DNA from: Hyaloscypha bicolor E
Taxonomy: Eukaryota; Ascomycota; Leotiomycetes; Helotiales; Hyaloscyphaceae
Assembly: GCF_002865645.1 (NCBI RefSeq)
Contig: NW_020194521.1
Location: 434,001 to 498,000 of the forward strand
Length of the DNA: 64,000 bases
Direction: 5' to 3'
In this document: positions 37,810 through 51,276 of the stretch, one piece after another
Layout: each line of letters opens with the position of its first letter
Position numbering within the stretch: the first letter of the stretch is position 1
Notes under the pieces: generated by a model
Databases searched by the model: none
What the model saw: the letters and a program-made list of their open reading frames with translations, nothing else
Told to the model about the DNA's origin: nothing
Made by a program: the position numbers and the translations under genes

Positions 37810-38280
37810 CCTTCAACATTAGCGGGGCCTCCATCTGATCACAACAACGACACATATGATCAGGATGCTCGTCAAAAGAAACAGCCCTCTGAAACCACCG
37901 TTGCCTCGTGGATCCCGCAGCGGCTAGGAGGCAGACCTTTATTACGAGGACCAATCTCGAAAAATGTAGAGTGCGAGAGGGTCTTGGGTAAAGAAATAGT
38001 ATATCATACTGGTTGTGGAAAGTGTTTGCTGGAAATCACGTGTTTGGCTTCTCAGTCTTATTTCTTAGAATCTTAGACAGAACAATTTTACTATCATTTG
38101 CTCTATATACTCTTGCTTATTTTGAAAGCATCTAATAGAAAGGCCTTCCAATAAAATATCCCTAGGTACCTAAATTACTCATCCCAAATAACTGCCCGGT
38201 ATGCAATACGTTATTCCTCTCTCTTTAACTCCGTTTCACTTGTTATAGCGGCTGCTATACCAGCTCGGGGCTACCAACAA
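37810..38280. other. Island edge, transition to RIP block
   Basis: No gene is supported. G+C falls step by step from about 38050, and from about 38281 the sequence is of RIP type. Confidence 0.5.
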
Positions 38281-41200
38281 GTCAAAAACTCAGGGTTTTT
38301 ATAATTTAAAACCCTAATTGCCGTCTAGTAAGTTAAAGAAAAGGTTTGCTAAGATACTATAATATGCTTTCCGAATTAATACTATAAGCAAAATCGGTAG
38401 TCGCTTAGTAAAAGCATTCTCGGCAATGTCTGCTAACTTAGATTAAAAGGGTTTGTATTACTCGAATACAAAGTAATTTTATAATAGTAATTAAGTATAA
38501 TTTTTTTTTTTCGTTATCTCAAAATTAATTAATAAGCTTACTACTTCTACTCAGGTACTAATTACCTCGACTTATTCTCTCCTTATCTAGCTTACTTAAG
38601 CAGTTCCTGAATAGTTTCTAAATAGTACCTATTACTTATTTATATAATTAATCTTTAATCGAGCTAAATAAAACTAGAAATCTTATTATTTTATTTTTAT
38701 TAAGCCTTAATAATAATCTCTAGAAAGCCTAAATAGATACCTAAAAATCCCGAACTAAACTCTTATAAAAATAGATTTATATTATATTATAAGTAATTAC
38801 CTATAATAATAAAATATAAAGGCCTTATTTTTTTATTACTATTTTCTATAAACTTATTTCTTGCTTTTATTTATAACCTAAATTCCTTTTTCTTAACTTA
38901 ATTATTAAATTATTATATTATAGTAAAACGTTAATATATATAGAAGTTAATTAATTAAGAGCCTTTCTAAACAGAAACTAATTATAAGATAATTATATTA
39001 ACTAATTATATTAAATAATATAATAAATACCTATTATAAAAAGAAAGAAATAATATTCTTATTATTATTTACTTTTTATTACTTAAAAAGAAATAGTAAT
39101 TAAATATAAATATAAAATAAAATAAAAAAAGAATAAAGAAAAGAAAAGAAAAATATTATATAAGAAAAGTTATATAAAGTTCATTTATTTTTGCCTTTTA
39201 TTACTTTAATTCTTATTTACTAATTTCTTCTTAAATAAATTATTATTACTAAAAATATAGCCTATAAGCTAGTTCTTTTTCTTATTACTTAATTTATTCT
39301 TGAATTTACTATTATTAAAACAGGCTTATTCTACTAATATAATAAGAATTTTACTTTTATTAGTTATATAGTTCTATTATATAACCTCCGGATATTTATA
39401 TAATTTGTAATTCTTTTATATTACTTTTTTTTTTTTAGTTCTTAAAAATAAACTAATCTTTATTCTTTAATTCTAGTTTTTATATATTATAATTCTATAT
39501 TATAAAAGTATATTCTTTATTTTATAATACTATTTGTTTTATATTTCTATTATAATAAGACTTTAAATTATTGCTTTTTAATAGATTTAGTAATCTTATT
39601 TTTTATAGCCTTTTTTATAAATATCTTTTTTTTATTTTTCTTTGCCTTTAGTATTAATATAAGTATATTATTACTGGCTTTAAATAATAAGTATTAAAAA
39701 CTAATATAATCTTTAAAACTAGTTAAATTTAATTAAATTTACAGGTATTTCTTATTTATTTATATTAAAAACTATTTCCGAATTTCCTTTATTTTAGTAT
39801 TATTAAAAGTAATTAATATATAGTTATAAATAAAAAGAATTTTAATATTATTACTATAGAAAACTCTTATTATATAATTAATAATATTAAATTAATAGGC
39901 CTTTTTAATTCTTATAATAATATTACTAATATTACTTTTTTTTAAATTATACTTACCTTAAATAATTTCAATTAATAGCTTTATATTATTAAGTAATATA
40001 ATTATAAAAAGAATTATATTTACTTTAGTTCAAATAGCTTTTTTATAATATATTATTATTATTATAAGGCTAGGCTTCTTATTTTAAATATAATTTTTAA
40101 AGTTTTTAATAATATAATTATAAGAATATTTTAATTATTATTAGTAATAGTATTAATCTTAATTTTCTTTTTTGAGTTTTTATTCTTATTTCTAATTTAA
40201 TTATAATTATTATTATTAGAAAAAGCAAAATATAGCTTTTAGGCTTATTTATTATTCTTTTTAAATAATTTACTAAAATAGTACTTAACTCGAATAAGAA
40301 TATTATTATTATTATTTTCTTTATTATTTATTAGCTTAATTATTTTAAAAATAAACTTATATATATTAGTTTTTTTAATATATATTATAAAAGTATTTCG
40401 TTTTTTTAAATATTTAATAATATTTGAATTTTTAAATAGTTTTCGGGATTACTAATAATATTAAAGAAGTTTTTAAAGTTCTTATTAATAAAAATATAAT
40501 TCTTTTTTAGCTTTTTATAAATTTAATAATATACTAGCTATAATAATAAAATACTTTTAATTAATATAAGAAATATTATACTAGTATTAATAATAAGTTA
40601 TATAATATTCTTTTATATAATATTATAATAATTAGAATAATTACTATAGCTATATATATTTTATAATAATTAATATAAAGAAAATACTTTTTTAATTTTA
40701 AGAAAAACAAATATTATAATTTATATTAGTATATAATTATAAAAGTATAATAATATTTCCTATAAATATATTTAATAAAAATAATTATTATTTTATAATT
40801 ATTATTTAATATTTCTTATTAATTAATTATATTTCTTTATAAAAATTATTTTTAATTACTTTTTATAATTTATTATAAACTCTAATATATTATTAAGAAA
40901 CTTTACTAATTACTAGTTATTATATTTATTTTCTTATTTTATATATTTTATTAAATATTTAATATTATAATTATTATATATTATAGTAAGAATTACTAAT
41001 TTCGAACTAGTATAATTACTTTACTTAGTTAGAATCTATATATCTATATCCTAAAACTTTATACTTTACTTAAGCTCTTTTCTAGCTAATTTAATTAACT
41101 CTTTTACTATTTAATATAACTTTCTATTCTATAATCTTTATATATATTAATTATAAGCGCGGCCTTATACTAATAAGCTTTCTAATTAGTATACTATAAA

Positions 41201-41390
41201 AAGTATTTAAGAGCTTATTTAATTATTTTTTTGAAAATTATATTTTAGTTTATATTTTTATTATTAATTAATTAATAAGAACTATTTCTATAATTCTTAC
41301 TATTTCTATAAGCTTAATTATAATTATATTAGAAGCTATAATTAAGATTATTATCCTAAAAAACTATAGTTCCTAAGTAAACTAGTTTAA
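38281..41390. other. RIP-destroyed AT-rich DNA, unresolved transposon remnants
   Basis: Extreme A/T with dense stops in all frames. Minus-strand frames around 40.5-39.2 kb give protein-like, Lys/Asn-rich stretches of retroelement flavour, but I cannot assign a family or find terminal repeats. Confidence 0.5.
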
Positions 41391-43990
41391 TACTTTCTAT
41401 AGAATAGCTAGTAATAAAAGTATCTGAAATAAGATTAACTCATTTAATAATAAAGTAATTAAAACAAATATAGTAGCTTTTTCCAGGCCTTTCTCTATAA
41501 TTAATAAACTTATACTAAAGGAAATAGAGAATTACTATACTAGATACTAAATTAAAACAGAGAATTAAAATAAAGATACTTAATTTATAACTAAAAAAAA
41601 ATTAAAACCAGGATTTCTATAGCCTATAATATTCGGGGATATTAGAGATTACTATTTAGTACTCTTATAAAACTATAAGATCAAGAAACTAGACTAGATA
41701 AATAAGCTAATATATTATTATATAATTTAGGTAATAGCTCTATTAAACTATTAATATAGAAATCCTTATAAATTTTACTTTAGGATTTAAAGAGAATAAA
41801 TAGAGCTTTATTTATAAGATTCTTAAAGCTTTATTAACGAAATATAATTCTATAAATATAATATAAATTATTAGTATTTAAAGAATATATAGCTCGGTTC
41901 TATTACAAGGATATAAAAGAGAAATAAGCCTAAAGTACTAGTTTACTAATTAGAAAAAGGTACTTAACTATACTAAAGCTCTTAAAATTACCAAAATCGA
42001 AGATATTCTAGTAATAATCGAGTTTTTAATAGCTTTTTAGTAGAAACTCGTACTAATCTAGGTAATAAAATAGCTTAGTAATCTATATAATAAAGACAAA
42101 CTAGGGCTTCTAATCTTTATACTCAAATAATATAGCTAGATATTTAATTGGATTATTTTAAAGAATTAGAATACTAAATACTTAAGAGCTCCTATAATCT
42201 TTATTATAATCGGGAATTAAACTTATAAAAAATCGAATAATAAACCCGATTCGAATAAATATAAGTATTATAAGTACTTTTATAAGAAATTCAAGAACTT
42301 TAAGTATTACTAGAATTTATTTAGTTATATTATTATAGAAATTATAATTACTAAATTAAATAAAACTTAAATAAAATTCAAGCCTAATAAGAAATAAATT
42401 AGAAAAATTCGAAAAAGGCTTTTAATCGAATATTAAAAGAATCTAAAACCTTAGCTAGAAAAGAAATATAATATAAAAATTATTAGTAAATAAGCTATAG
42501 AGAAACTAATATCCGGTACTAGTTCTAAAAAGAAACCTAAAATATCCGGAATCTAATATTTTAGGAACTTTAATATTATTTTAATAGATCTAATATTTAT
42601 AATTCAGAGTCCAGATTAAGAAATTTATATAATACTCGATTTCTTAAGATATTTGCTTTCTTAAAATACCTTATTAAATAATTATAATATTATATATCTG
42701 GTTAATAGTAAGAATCTAATTAATTCTAATACTTTTATTAAAATAAAAATTAATAATTATATAAAAGCAGAAATAACTAATTTTCTAATTATTAGATATA
42801 GTACTTATATAATTAAAAATATAGTTAATAGACTTATAAAACTATATACTAAAGATCTAATTCTTTATAATATTATAGTTATTAAAGGGTTTTATATAAA
42901 TATTATTTTCGAGGCTTATTTAGTAAAAAAGAAAACTTAATATAATAAATATAATTTTATAATTAAACTAGGAAATTATAAAGAAAATATAGTATTAATA
43001 TAATTAGAATATAGGTTCAATTTAGTTTTCCTTAAATATAAACTATTCTTTATTTATTTTAATATTTTATTCGAGATTTCTACTAGTACTAGTAATATAT
43101 TTATATTTCTAATACTTAAATATTTAATTAGAGCTTAATATAAAAGATTAAAAAAATATTTTAAGCCGAGAAATAATTTTTAAAAAAAATAATATATAAA
43201 AGTAAAATATTTAGCTTATAAAGCTCTATAAAAGCTTATTAATTATATATATAATATGAAAATTAATAAATTAATAAGAATTATATACGAATTTTATATT
43301 TAGATATATATTAGGTAAGTAATCTTATATAAGCTAATTAAAAAAAGATTTATTTAATTATTCTAGAAAATCTTATAAGATTTATTTAATTACCTAAATA
43401 ATTATAATAATTCGAGCTAAATTCTAATTATTAAAAACAAATTTAATAAAAAGCTCTTTAAATACCTTTTACTAAATAAAGGAAATTTACTAGTATTTAA
43501 TATAATTAGGGATTTTAAATAATAAATATATAAATAATATAATCTTTTAATTACTTATATTAAATATAACTAGAAAAAAGTAATTATTTTAATCTAAATA
43601 ATATTAGTTTATTAGATTTAAATAAAGAAATAAGATATTAAAATTAAGCTTTCTTTTATATATATATATAAGCCGAATAGTAATATTAAATATATAGAAT
43701 AGGAAATTATAAATAAAGTAATTATAATATATTTAATAACTAATATATATAAAACTAGAAAAAAAAGAAAAGAAATAAATATAATAAATTACTAGCTAAA
43801 TATATTAACTTATTATAATTATAATATAAGCTTTAAGCTTTATAAAAAAGAATCTTTATAATAATTACTATAAATAAAATATAATAGCTATAGCTAAAGA
43901 GGCCTTAAAAGAAGTTTAAAGCTATATTAGAAGAAATATATTTCAAATAGCTAATTAATATAAAAAAAAGAATTATTTTTTTTAGAAAAA
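41391..43990 (+). pseudogene. Ty1/Copia-type gag-protease-integrase fragment, RIP-destroyed
   Basis: Plus-strand frames give a gag-like stretch (from about 41520). At 42840-42970 comes an IVIKGFYINIIFEAYLVKKK segment of the type found between protease and integrase in fungal Copia polyproteins. At 43200-43900 there is an integrase-like order: a Cys/His region now full of Tyr, then KPIKK-, YNNSS- and YKTRKK-like pieces. Nothing resembling a Copia reverse transcriptase follows before the match fades near 43990, so the element is probably truncated. No LTR pair was found. Family placement is inference from a few motifs. Confidence 0.5.
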
Positions 43991-46890
43991 ATAAGCTTAA
44001 ATCTTTTTCTTTTCTTTTACTTTTATAGTAATAAAAAAAACAGATCTTTATTTATTATTACTTTATTACTATTTTTTTTAACTATTTTTTTTTAGTATAT
44101 TATAATTCTTTCTATTATCTTCTAATAAGAAAAAATATAATTTAAAGAGCTTTATAGTAAAATATTCTAATAATCTTATATTTTCGAATTTTTAATTCTT
44201 AGATATAAAATTATATATACTAAAGAATCTCTTACTATTCTAATTAAGCTCTTTTATATTTTAATTTCTTAAATTATTTATTTTATTTATTTTATACTTT
44301 TCTTAATTATTATATATTTATTAAATCTCTTATTTCTAAAAATATATTATTATAATATTAGGTATTAATATATAAGATTTAGCTAATTCTCTTTATTAAA
44401 TATATTATATAGGTTTATATATTTATTTCTAGTAAAAGCTATATAATATCTATAAGCTCTTTTATAACTAATCTTATAATATTATTTTTAATTCTTTAAT
44501 AATAATCTTATAGTATCTTTTTATTTAATTCTTTTTTAATTCTAATATACTATTACCTTTAGATTTCTTTATATCTTTTATATACCTCTATAAATTTGTT
44601 TTTATTCTCTTTTATAGAAACTATTTAGTTTCGGGAATTTGTTTCTTAATATAATATTAATATAAATTTAGAATAACTAGGTTATATTTATAATTTAAAG
44701 AAAGATCTAATATATTAAAAGTAATAAATATAATATATTAAAGTTCTTTATTTTCTTTATTATTATTATTATTAACTTCTACTTTTTACTAGTAAAAAAT
44801 AAAATAACTTATTAATATTATAAGAATAAAATAACCTAAATATATATTAGCCTATAATTATTTTAGTTAAAATTAGAATATATTTTACTTTTATTTATAT
44901 TATACTTTTAAGTATACTAGTTTATTAATAACTTCTAGCTTATATATTAGTATATATTATATTAAAGAGAAACCTAATAAGGTTCTAAATAAATAAAAGT
45001 ATCTAGTATTTAAGGATTTTAATTTAAATAATTTATAAAGAAATAAATAATTCTATAAATATAAGAATATTATTAATATATAGAGATAAAGATCCGGGTT
45101 TATAGCTTTTTATATATATCTATATTAAGTATAATAGCTTTAGTTCCCTAAATAAATTTATTTTAATTTACTAATTCAAGTAAAATTATTAGAATTAAAT
45201 TATTATTAATATAATATTAATAGATTAATATAAATAGAAAATAAAGAAGAAATATTATAAATTATTATATAAATAACTCTTAATTAAAAATCCTCTTATT
45301 ATAATAATTCCTCTATTTCTAAATAAGGAAAATCTCTTTGAATTTCATAACTTTAAGCTTTATAATTATATTTAATTCTAGCTTATAAACTTTAAGCCTT
45401 TAGCTATAGGTTATTTCCTTATCTTATATATTTATAATAGTCTTATTCTGAAATATTAGAGCCCTAAAAAACTCTCTATTACTCGCTTACTAATATTTAA
45501 ATAATATACTAAAAAAACTCTATAATTCCCTTTTTATAGGACCTAATATAATAATAATTCTTACTTTTAGAATTTTTCGAATTTATAGTATTTCGTTTTA
45601 TTTCTTTATATTATTTAAAAGATTAAAAATGGTTTTATTTAGTATTATTTTCGTAAAACTTATTACTTTTCTCTAGCTTTCCGAGAGATATTAAATATTA
45701 ATACTTCTAGTTCCGGAAATATTATTACCTTTATTTCCAGATATTTTATAAACTATTTCTAGTAAAATAATAGCCGGTTTTATAATATAAAATAATAAAC
45801 TCTTATTTTCTAAATTTGTTTTTATTTATACTTTACTTAAAGTATATTAAGAAGTTTTAAATAAAATAATATAGAATTATATTATATTCTATAAATATAG
45901 AAAATTAAATAGCTCTAGTATAAATTCCTTTAAGAAATAGAGATATAGATATAATTAAAAAATAATATTAGTTTTAGGTATTCTAATATATTATTTAGTT
46001 ATTTCTTTATTTAATATATAAGAGAATATTTATATATTAGTAATAAATATCTAAAAATAAATATCTTAAGCCTATAAATCTGGATCTTTATAATAAATAA
46101 ATAGAATATTATATTTGGGTTTTATTAATTTAGCTAAATAATAAAGAATTTTTTCTATATTATATTTATTATAAAAAATAATAGAACTTTTAGTTTCTTT
46201 TTTAAAATATTTCTATAATTTAACTAAAATTATAAGTAATATAATTATAGTTCTAAATTCTTTTTCTGAGTTAAAAATATTTATATTATTTTATAATACT
46301 AAAAAAATACTAAAAAACTTAATCTAATTATTACTTTTCTAAAGTTTCTAATAAGTTATTTACTAAAATAAATATTAGATTTAGTAATTTTATAGATTTT
46401 TCTAAAAAAGAAATATTTTAGTTAACTAATTAAGCTAATATTAACTCGGAAATCTATTTTAATAGCAAGCTATAAATAATTCAATTACTAGAATAAGTTA
46501 AATATAAAGAATATAGTTAATAAGCCCTATTTTATATCTAATTTCTTTTTGGTTTAGAAATAATTAATATATTAATATTAGTTTACTAATAATATATAGT
46601 ACTATTATATAAGTATAAAAATACTAGTTATATTAAGTTAGTAAAATTATTATTACAAAATAGAAATTATAGATTATAGTATTAATATATAATTTCTAAA
46701 TCTACTAAGCCTAATAAAGTCTAGTTTACTAGTTAAGTTATTTATAGAATATAAGATTATATAATTATATCCCGTATCTTATATTCTATTACCTATATCT
46801 TATATCCTATATCCCGTAACTATATATATAACTTCTAAAGAAATAATTATACTAATAATTAAAGAATTATTTAAGTTATTTAAGTTATTT
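43991..46890. other. RIP-destroyed AT-rich DNA, unresolved
   Basis: No frame, terminal repeat or domain could be supported. A slightly less AT-rich patch at 45640-45790 keeps a few CpG sites. A short repeat of TATCCCGTATCTTATAT type occurs at about 46770-46830. Confidence 0.5.
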
Positions 46891-46894
46891 ATAA

Positions 46895-49800
46895 ATAACT
46901 TAAATAAAATATAAGTAATAAATAGCTTAAAAAACTTGAATAAAATAGAATAATTATTTATAAATAATATAAATAACTATAAATAATTATATAAAAGTTA
47001 TATAAAAGTTATAAGATTATTATAAATTAATATATATTTAAATTTATAAAAAAAGAACTAAGGTATCTATTAAGTAGCCTTATATAAACTAAGCTAGAAC
47101 TTATATAAATCTATTTAAATATTAATTTTCTATAATAATAAACTAATTATTCTTTTTAAAATCTTGTTTTTTTTTTCCTTAGCCTCTTCTAATTTATCTT
47201 TAAATAACTTCTAGCTTTTTAAATAAGCTATTATCTTAAAAGTATTCTTATTAAGTCTATTATATAATTTAGATATAATAAGAGTATTTTAAGAGAAAAA
47301 CCTTTTATTAGCTATTAAGAAAGCCGAAATTCCTAAATATTTCCTAGCTATTAAAGCTAAAACAGGAAATCTAGTAATATTAGACTTCTAATAGTCTAAG
47401 AGCTTAGTCTATATATATATTAGTACTAATATATTAAAAAATATTAAGAGAATATTAGATAATTATTTAATAGAATTTAAATAAATCTTATTTACTTTTT
47501 TATTTTCTCTTTTTTCTACTAAATAAGTTATTAACTTATTCTCTATTTTAGAGATTAAATTAGTAATATATATATTTGAGTTATTGAAATCGGAATTAGA
47601 ATCGGCTATATTAATATTCGAGCTATTAGATCTAGCTTAAAATATATTATAATTATATTTATATTTAAATTTAAATATTAGTTATTAAATTTTTAATTTA
47701 TTAAAAACTAATAAAAGAAATTACTTATATATTATAATTAGTCTTTAATCTATTATATATATTCGAATATATATTACTAAATAAGCCAATACTAGTTAAT
47801 TTTTCTTATTTAATTCGAGAATTAAGAATAAGAGTCAAATATAAAGCTTTATTTTTATTATTTAAAATACCTGTTTTAGAATAATACTTTCGAAGTTTAG
47901 CTATATACTTATTTATAATATCTATAAATACTTTATTCTATTAAAAATTAGTATAATATTATTAATAATATAAGAAGAATTTAAGAAAAGACTTATTTTA
48001 AATTTCTTTTTAAAATTTTCAATTTTATTATATATTTTATATATCTCTAATATAATATAATATATAATAGAATAACTTTCGGCTTATAACTTAGTTATAG
48101 CTTTAATAAATATTGAAATTATATTTAAAATATTATTTAAATAAGTAATTTTAATATTAGTTAAAACTAGACTTTTATTTTTAAAAGCTTTTAAATTAGA
48201 GCTATTAATAATTACTTTAATAGCTTTATATATATAATAAATAAAAAACTATTATATTTTTTAATTTATAAATAATTAGTAAAAATTAATAATTAATAAT
48301 TAAAAAATTAATTATTTACTAAATTAAGGAAATAATTTAAAACTATTAATAGGTCTTTTCTAACCTTTCCTTTAAATTACCATAAATCTCCTTATTAAAT
48401 GATATAAGGAAACTTATTTATACTTGTTTCTTATTTTTTCTTGTTTCTATTTTCAAGTTCTTTTATTTCTTATTTATATAAATTTATAAAATAAAAGTAT
48501 TTATACATCGTTTTTAATAAAGCTTTTAAAATAATCTTAATTAAACTAAATTTAATATATACTATACTAATGAGATATTTCCCTTAGAATTTAATGCCTT
48601 GCTTCATTATAATATTTTATAAAAGCCTTTAAATAAGGCGGTATTATTAAAGCTAGAATTATTCTGCGAGTAATTACATAAATAAGTATATGATTAATAA
48701 TTATTTAATAAATTAATTTTAAATTACTTACCTAAAAAATTATATTTAATGATTATATTATTTTAAAGCTTCTAATAAAACAGAAAGTATATAATACCAG
48801 AATAAAATATTACTTAAATCTTTTATAGCCTAATAAATAAGATTTAATTTAATCCTTATTTATCAAAATAACTAATAATATATTAGTATAGGTTTTATTT
48901 AATAATTATAAGAATATATAATTTTAGATAATAATTCCAAAAAAAGGCCTTTTGATTTATATTTAATTAAAATATCTAATATAATAGAAGATTTTCTTAA
49001 GAATTAATATTTAAACTATTTTTTAATATAGTATAAATTAAGCTTATTTATAAAAGCCTTTAAGTATATAATAGATACTTAATTATTAAATATGTATTAT
49101 ATATAAATAAGAAATAATATATAAAAGCTTATTAATTTAAATAAGATATTAGCTTTTTAAAGCTTAAAATAATAATAGCCCGAAAAGAAATATTATTATT
49201 AATAATAAAGTTTAATAATAATTTCTTAAAGTAATTAGTAATAAAGCTTTCTTTTTATTTTCCGGATTATTTATTAAAAAGGCTAGTTATAATTATTTAT
49301 AAGACTTAATTAGAAGCTTTACTTTTATTTATTAAATATATTAGTAAATATTTCTTTTTTATTAATAATAGAATAACTTACTATTATTATTACTATTCTT
49401 AAGACTTTAAAAATCTATAAACCTATATATATATCGAAAATAAGAATAATAATTTTTTATAGAAATATATATTTATTAATTAAGCTATATTTTACTATAA
49501 ATTAATTAGTAAAAAATTAATTAAAAATTAATATATTAATTTATAAATATCCTTTAACTATATACTTAATAATATATATATAAAGATCCTTATTATTTTC
49601 TTATATTAGATTTAGTATATTTTTTAAATAGCTTTTCTTAAAAAGAAAAGCTTATTTATTAAGTAGCCTTAATTTAAAATCGAGATAATTTTAATTTATA
49701 TTAATCTTAATTAAGGAATCTTAAAATATTTTCGAGTATATTAAATATATATAAGAATATATATTATATAAAATAATATAATAAAAGTAATAATTAATTT

Positions 49801-50272
49801 TTTATAAATAATTAAAGTATAAGAAAGAAATAAAATCGAGAAAAATAATATATTTTTATAGAAAGTTCTAATATTCTAAAGTTTGTATTATAATTCTTCT
49901 AATTATAAAGATTTGCCTTAACCCGAAGATTCTAGTTCTTTAACTTCTAATTTTTATCTCTTATATTAGTAATTTAATATAATTATAATTTATAGTAGTT
50001 CTAGAAATATTACTAAGATTCGATTTATTTATTAAGTACTATTATTACCTAATTAGCTAGTAAAGTAATACTAGAAGCGGGCCCCCCCTAAAGCTTTACC
50101 TAATTAAGCTAGTTCTATTATATATACTAATTATATACTTTATTTAAGTTATTTATAAATATTTATAAATAACCTAAATAATATATAAATAAAATATAAA
50201 TAATAGAATTTATATTTAAATAAAATAAAAGTAATAATTATTATTCTATTTTATTTTATTTATTTAATATAC
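46895..50272 (-). mobile_element. hAT-family DNA transposon, copy 2, heavily RIP-mutated
   Basis: It is co-linear with 16662-20132 over its whole length and in the same orientation, for example AAAGAACTAAGGTATCTATT at 47053 against 16800. Differences are overwhelmingly C-to-T and G-to-A. The dimerisation-domain region (about 47150-47400) is still alignable, but stops interrupt it. End positions are by comparison with copy 1; the terminal repeats and target duplication are no longer readable. Confidence 0.82.
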
Positions 50273-50972
50273 TAGATAATACTTTTTTACTAAAATTTAT
50301 TTTACTAAAAAGTACCTTAATTAGTTTATAGGTATTTATATTTTTTACTAAAAAAGAAATCTTATATAAGAAATAGAAATTAGATTTTTTATTTAAAATA
50401 TAAGCTTATTATAAAATAGAATATAGGCCTATTAATATTTAAAAATTATTAAATTAAAGATTTATAATATTTATAATTTTATTTTATAATATTTTATTAT
50501 TTGCCTATTTAAGAATTATTACTTTTTTAATCTTAAATAAATATAGCCTTTATTATAAAATATAGTTAATTATTAGAAATTTTTTTTATAAATCTTAATA
50601 AAAAAAACAAGAATTTAATCTTTATTATTTTACTTTTAGAAATAAATATAATTAAAGAATATAAGCTAAATAGTTTAAATTAGAGCTAATAAATAGCTAT
50701 TAAAGTCTCTTGGCTTTTTCTATAAATTTTTTTATTTAATATAATATATAAATTTAAAACAAGTAATTTAAATAATATATTACTTATAATATAATAAATT
50801 AGAGCCAAGTATAATTACTAAATAATATATTTAAAAGCTAAATTAGCCTCTTTTTTATTTTTAAGAATTAAGGCTTTTATAATCTTATTTATAGCTTAAA
50901 TCTATAAAGTAATTAATTAGATAATATCTTTAAAAAATACTTAATTTAGTATAGCCTAAATAAAATAACTAT
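50273..50972. other. AT-rich DNA between hAT copy 2 and the second 13 kb element
   Basis: RIP-type sequence without terminal repeats or recognisable coding content. It is probably host sequence of an older element. Confidence 0.45.
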
Positions 50973-51276
50973 TATAAAAAAGAAACTATAATAAAATAAA
51001 AACTCATATAAAGTATACTAGAATATAAAACGTAATTTAATAATTTAATAATAAAATTAAAGATATAAATAGTAAAGTATAAATAGTATATAATATATAA
51101 AAATTTAATTAATTAAATATAAAAAAAGAATTATTATCTAGAACTATAGAAAAGCTAGTTTTCTTATATAATTTTCGTAAATTATATATAAAAGGCTCTA
51201 GCCTTTATTATATAACTAAAATATTAAAACTATTAAAATAAAGTAATTTTAATAGAATATAGCTTGCTATATTATA
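50973..51276 (-). repeat. LTR of element A2
   Basis: The start TATAAAAAAGAAACTATAAT corresponds to TATAAGAGGGAAACTATAAT in A1, all changes being G-to-A. It ends GCTATATTATA. Confidence 0.92.

Noticed and set aside
46770..46830. Centromeric or telomeric repeat
   Set aside because: The short TATCCCGTATCTTATAT-type repeats are few and irregular and do not match TTAGGG-type telomere sequence.
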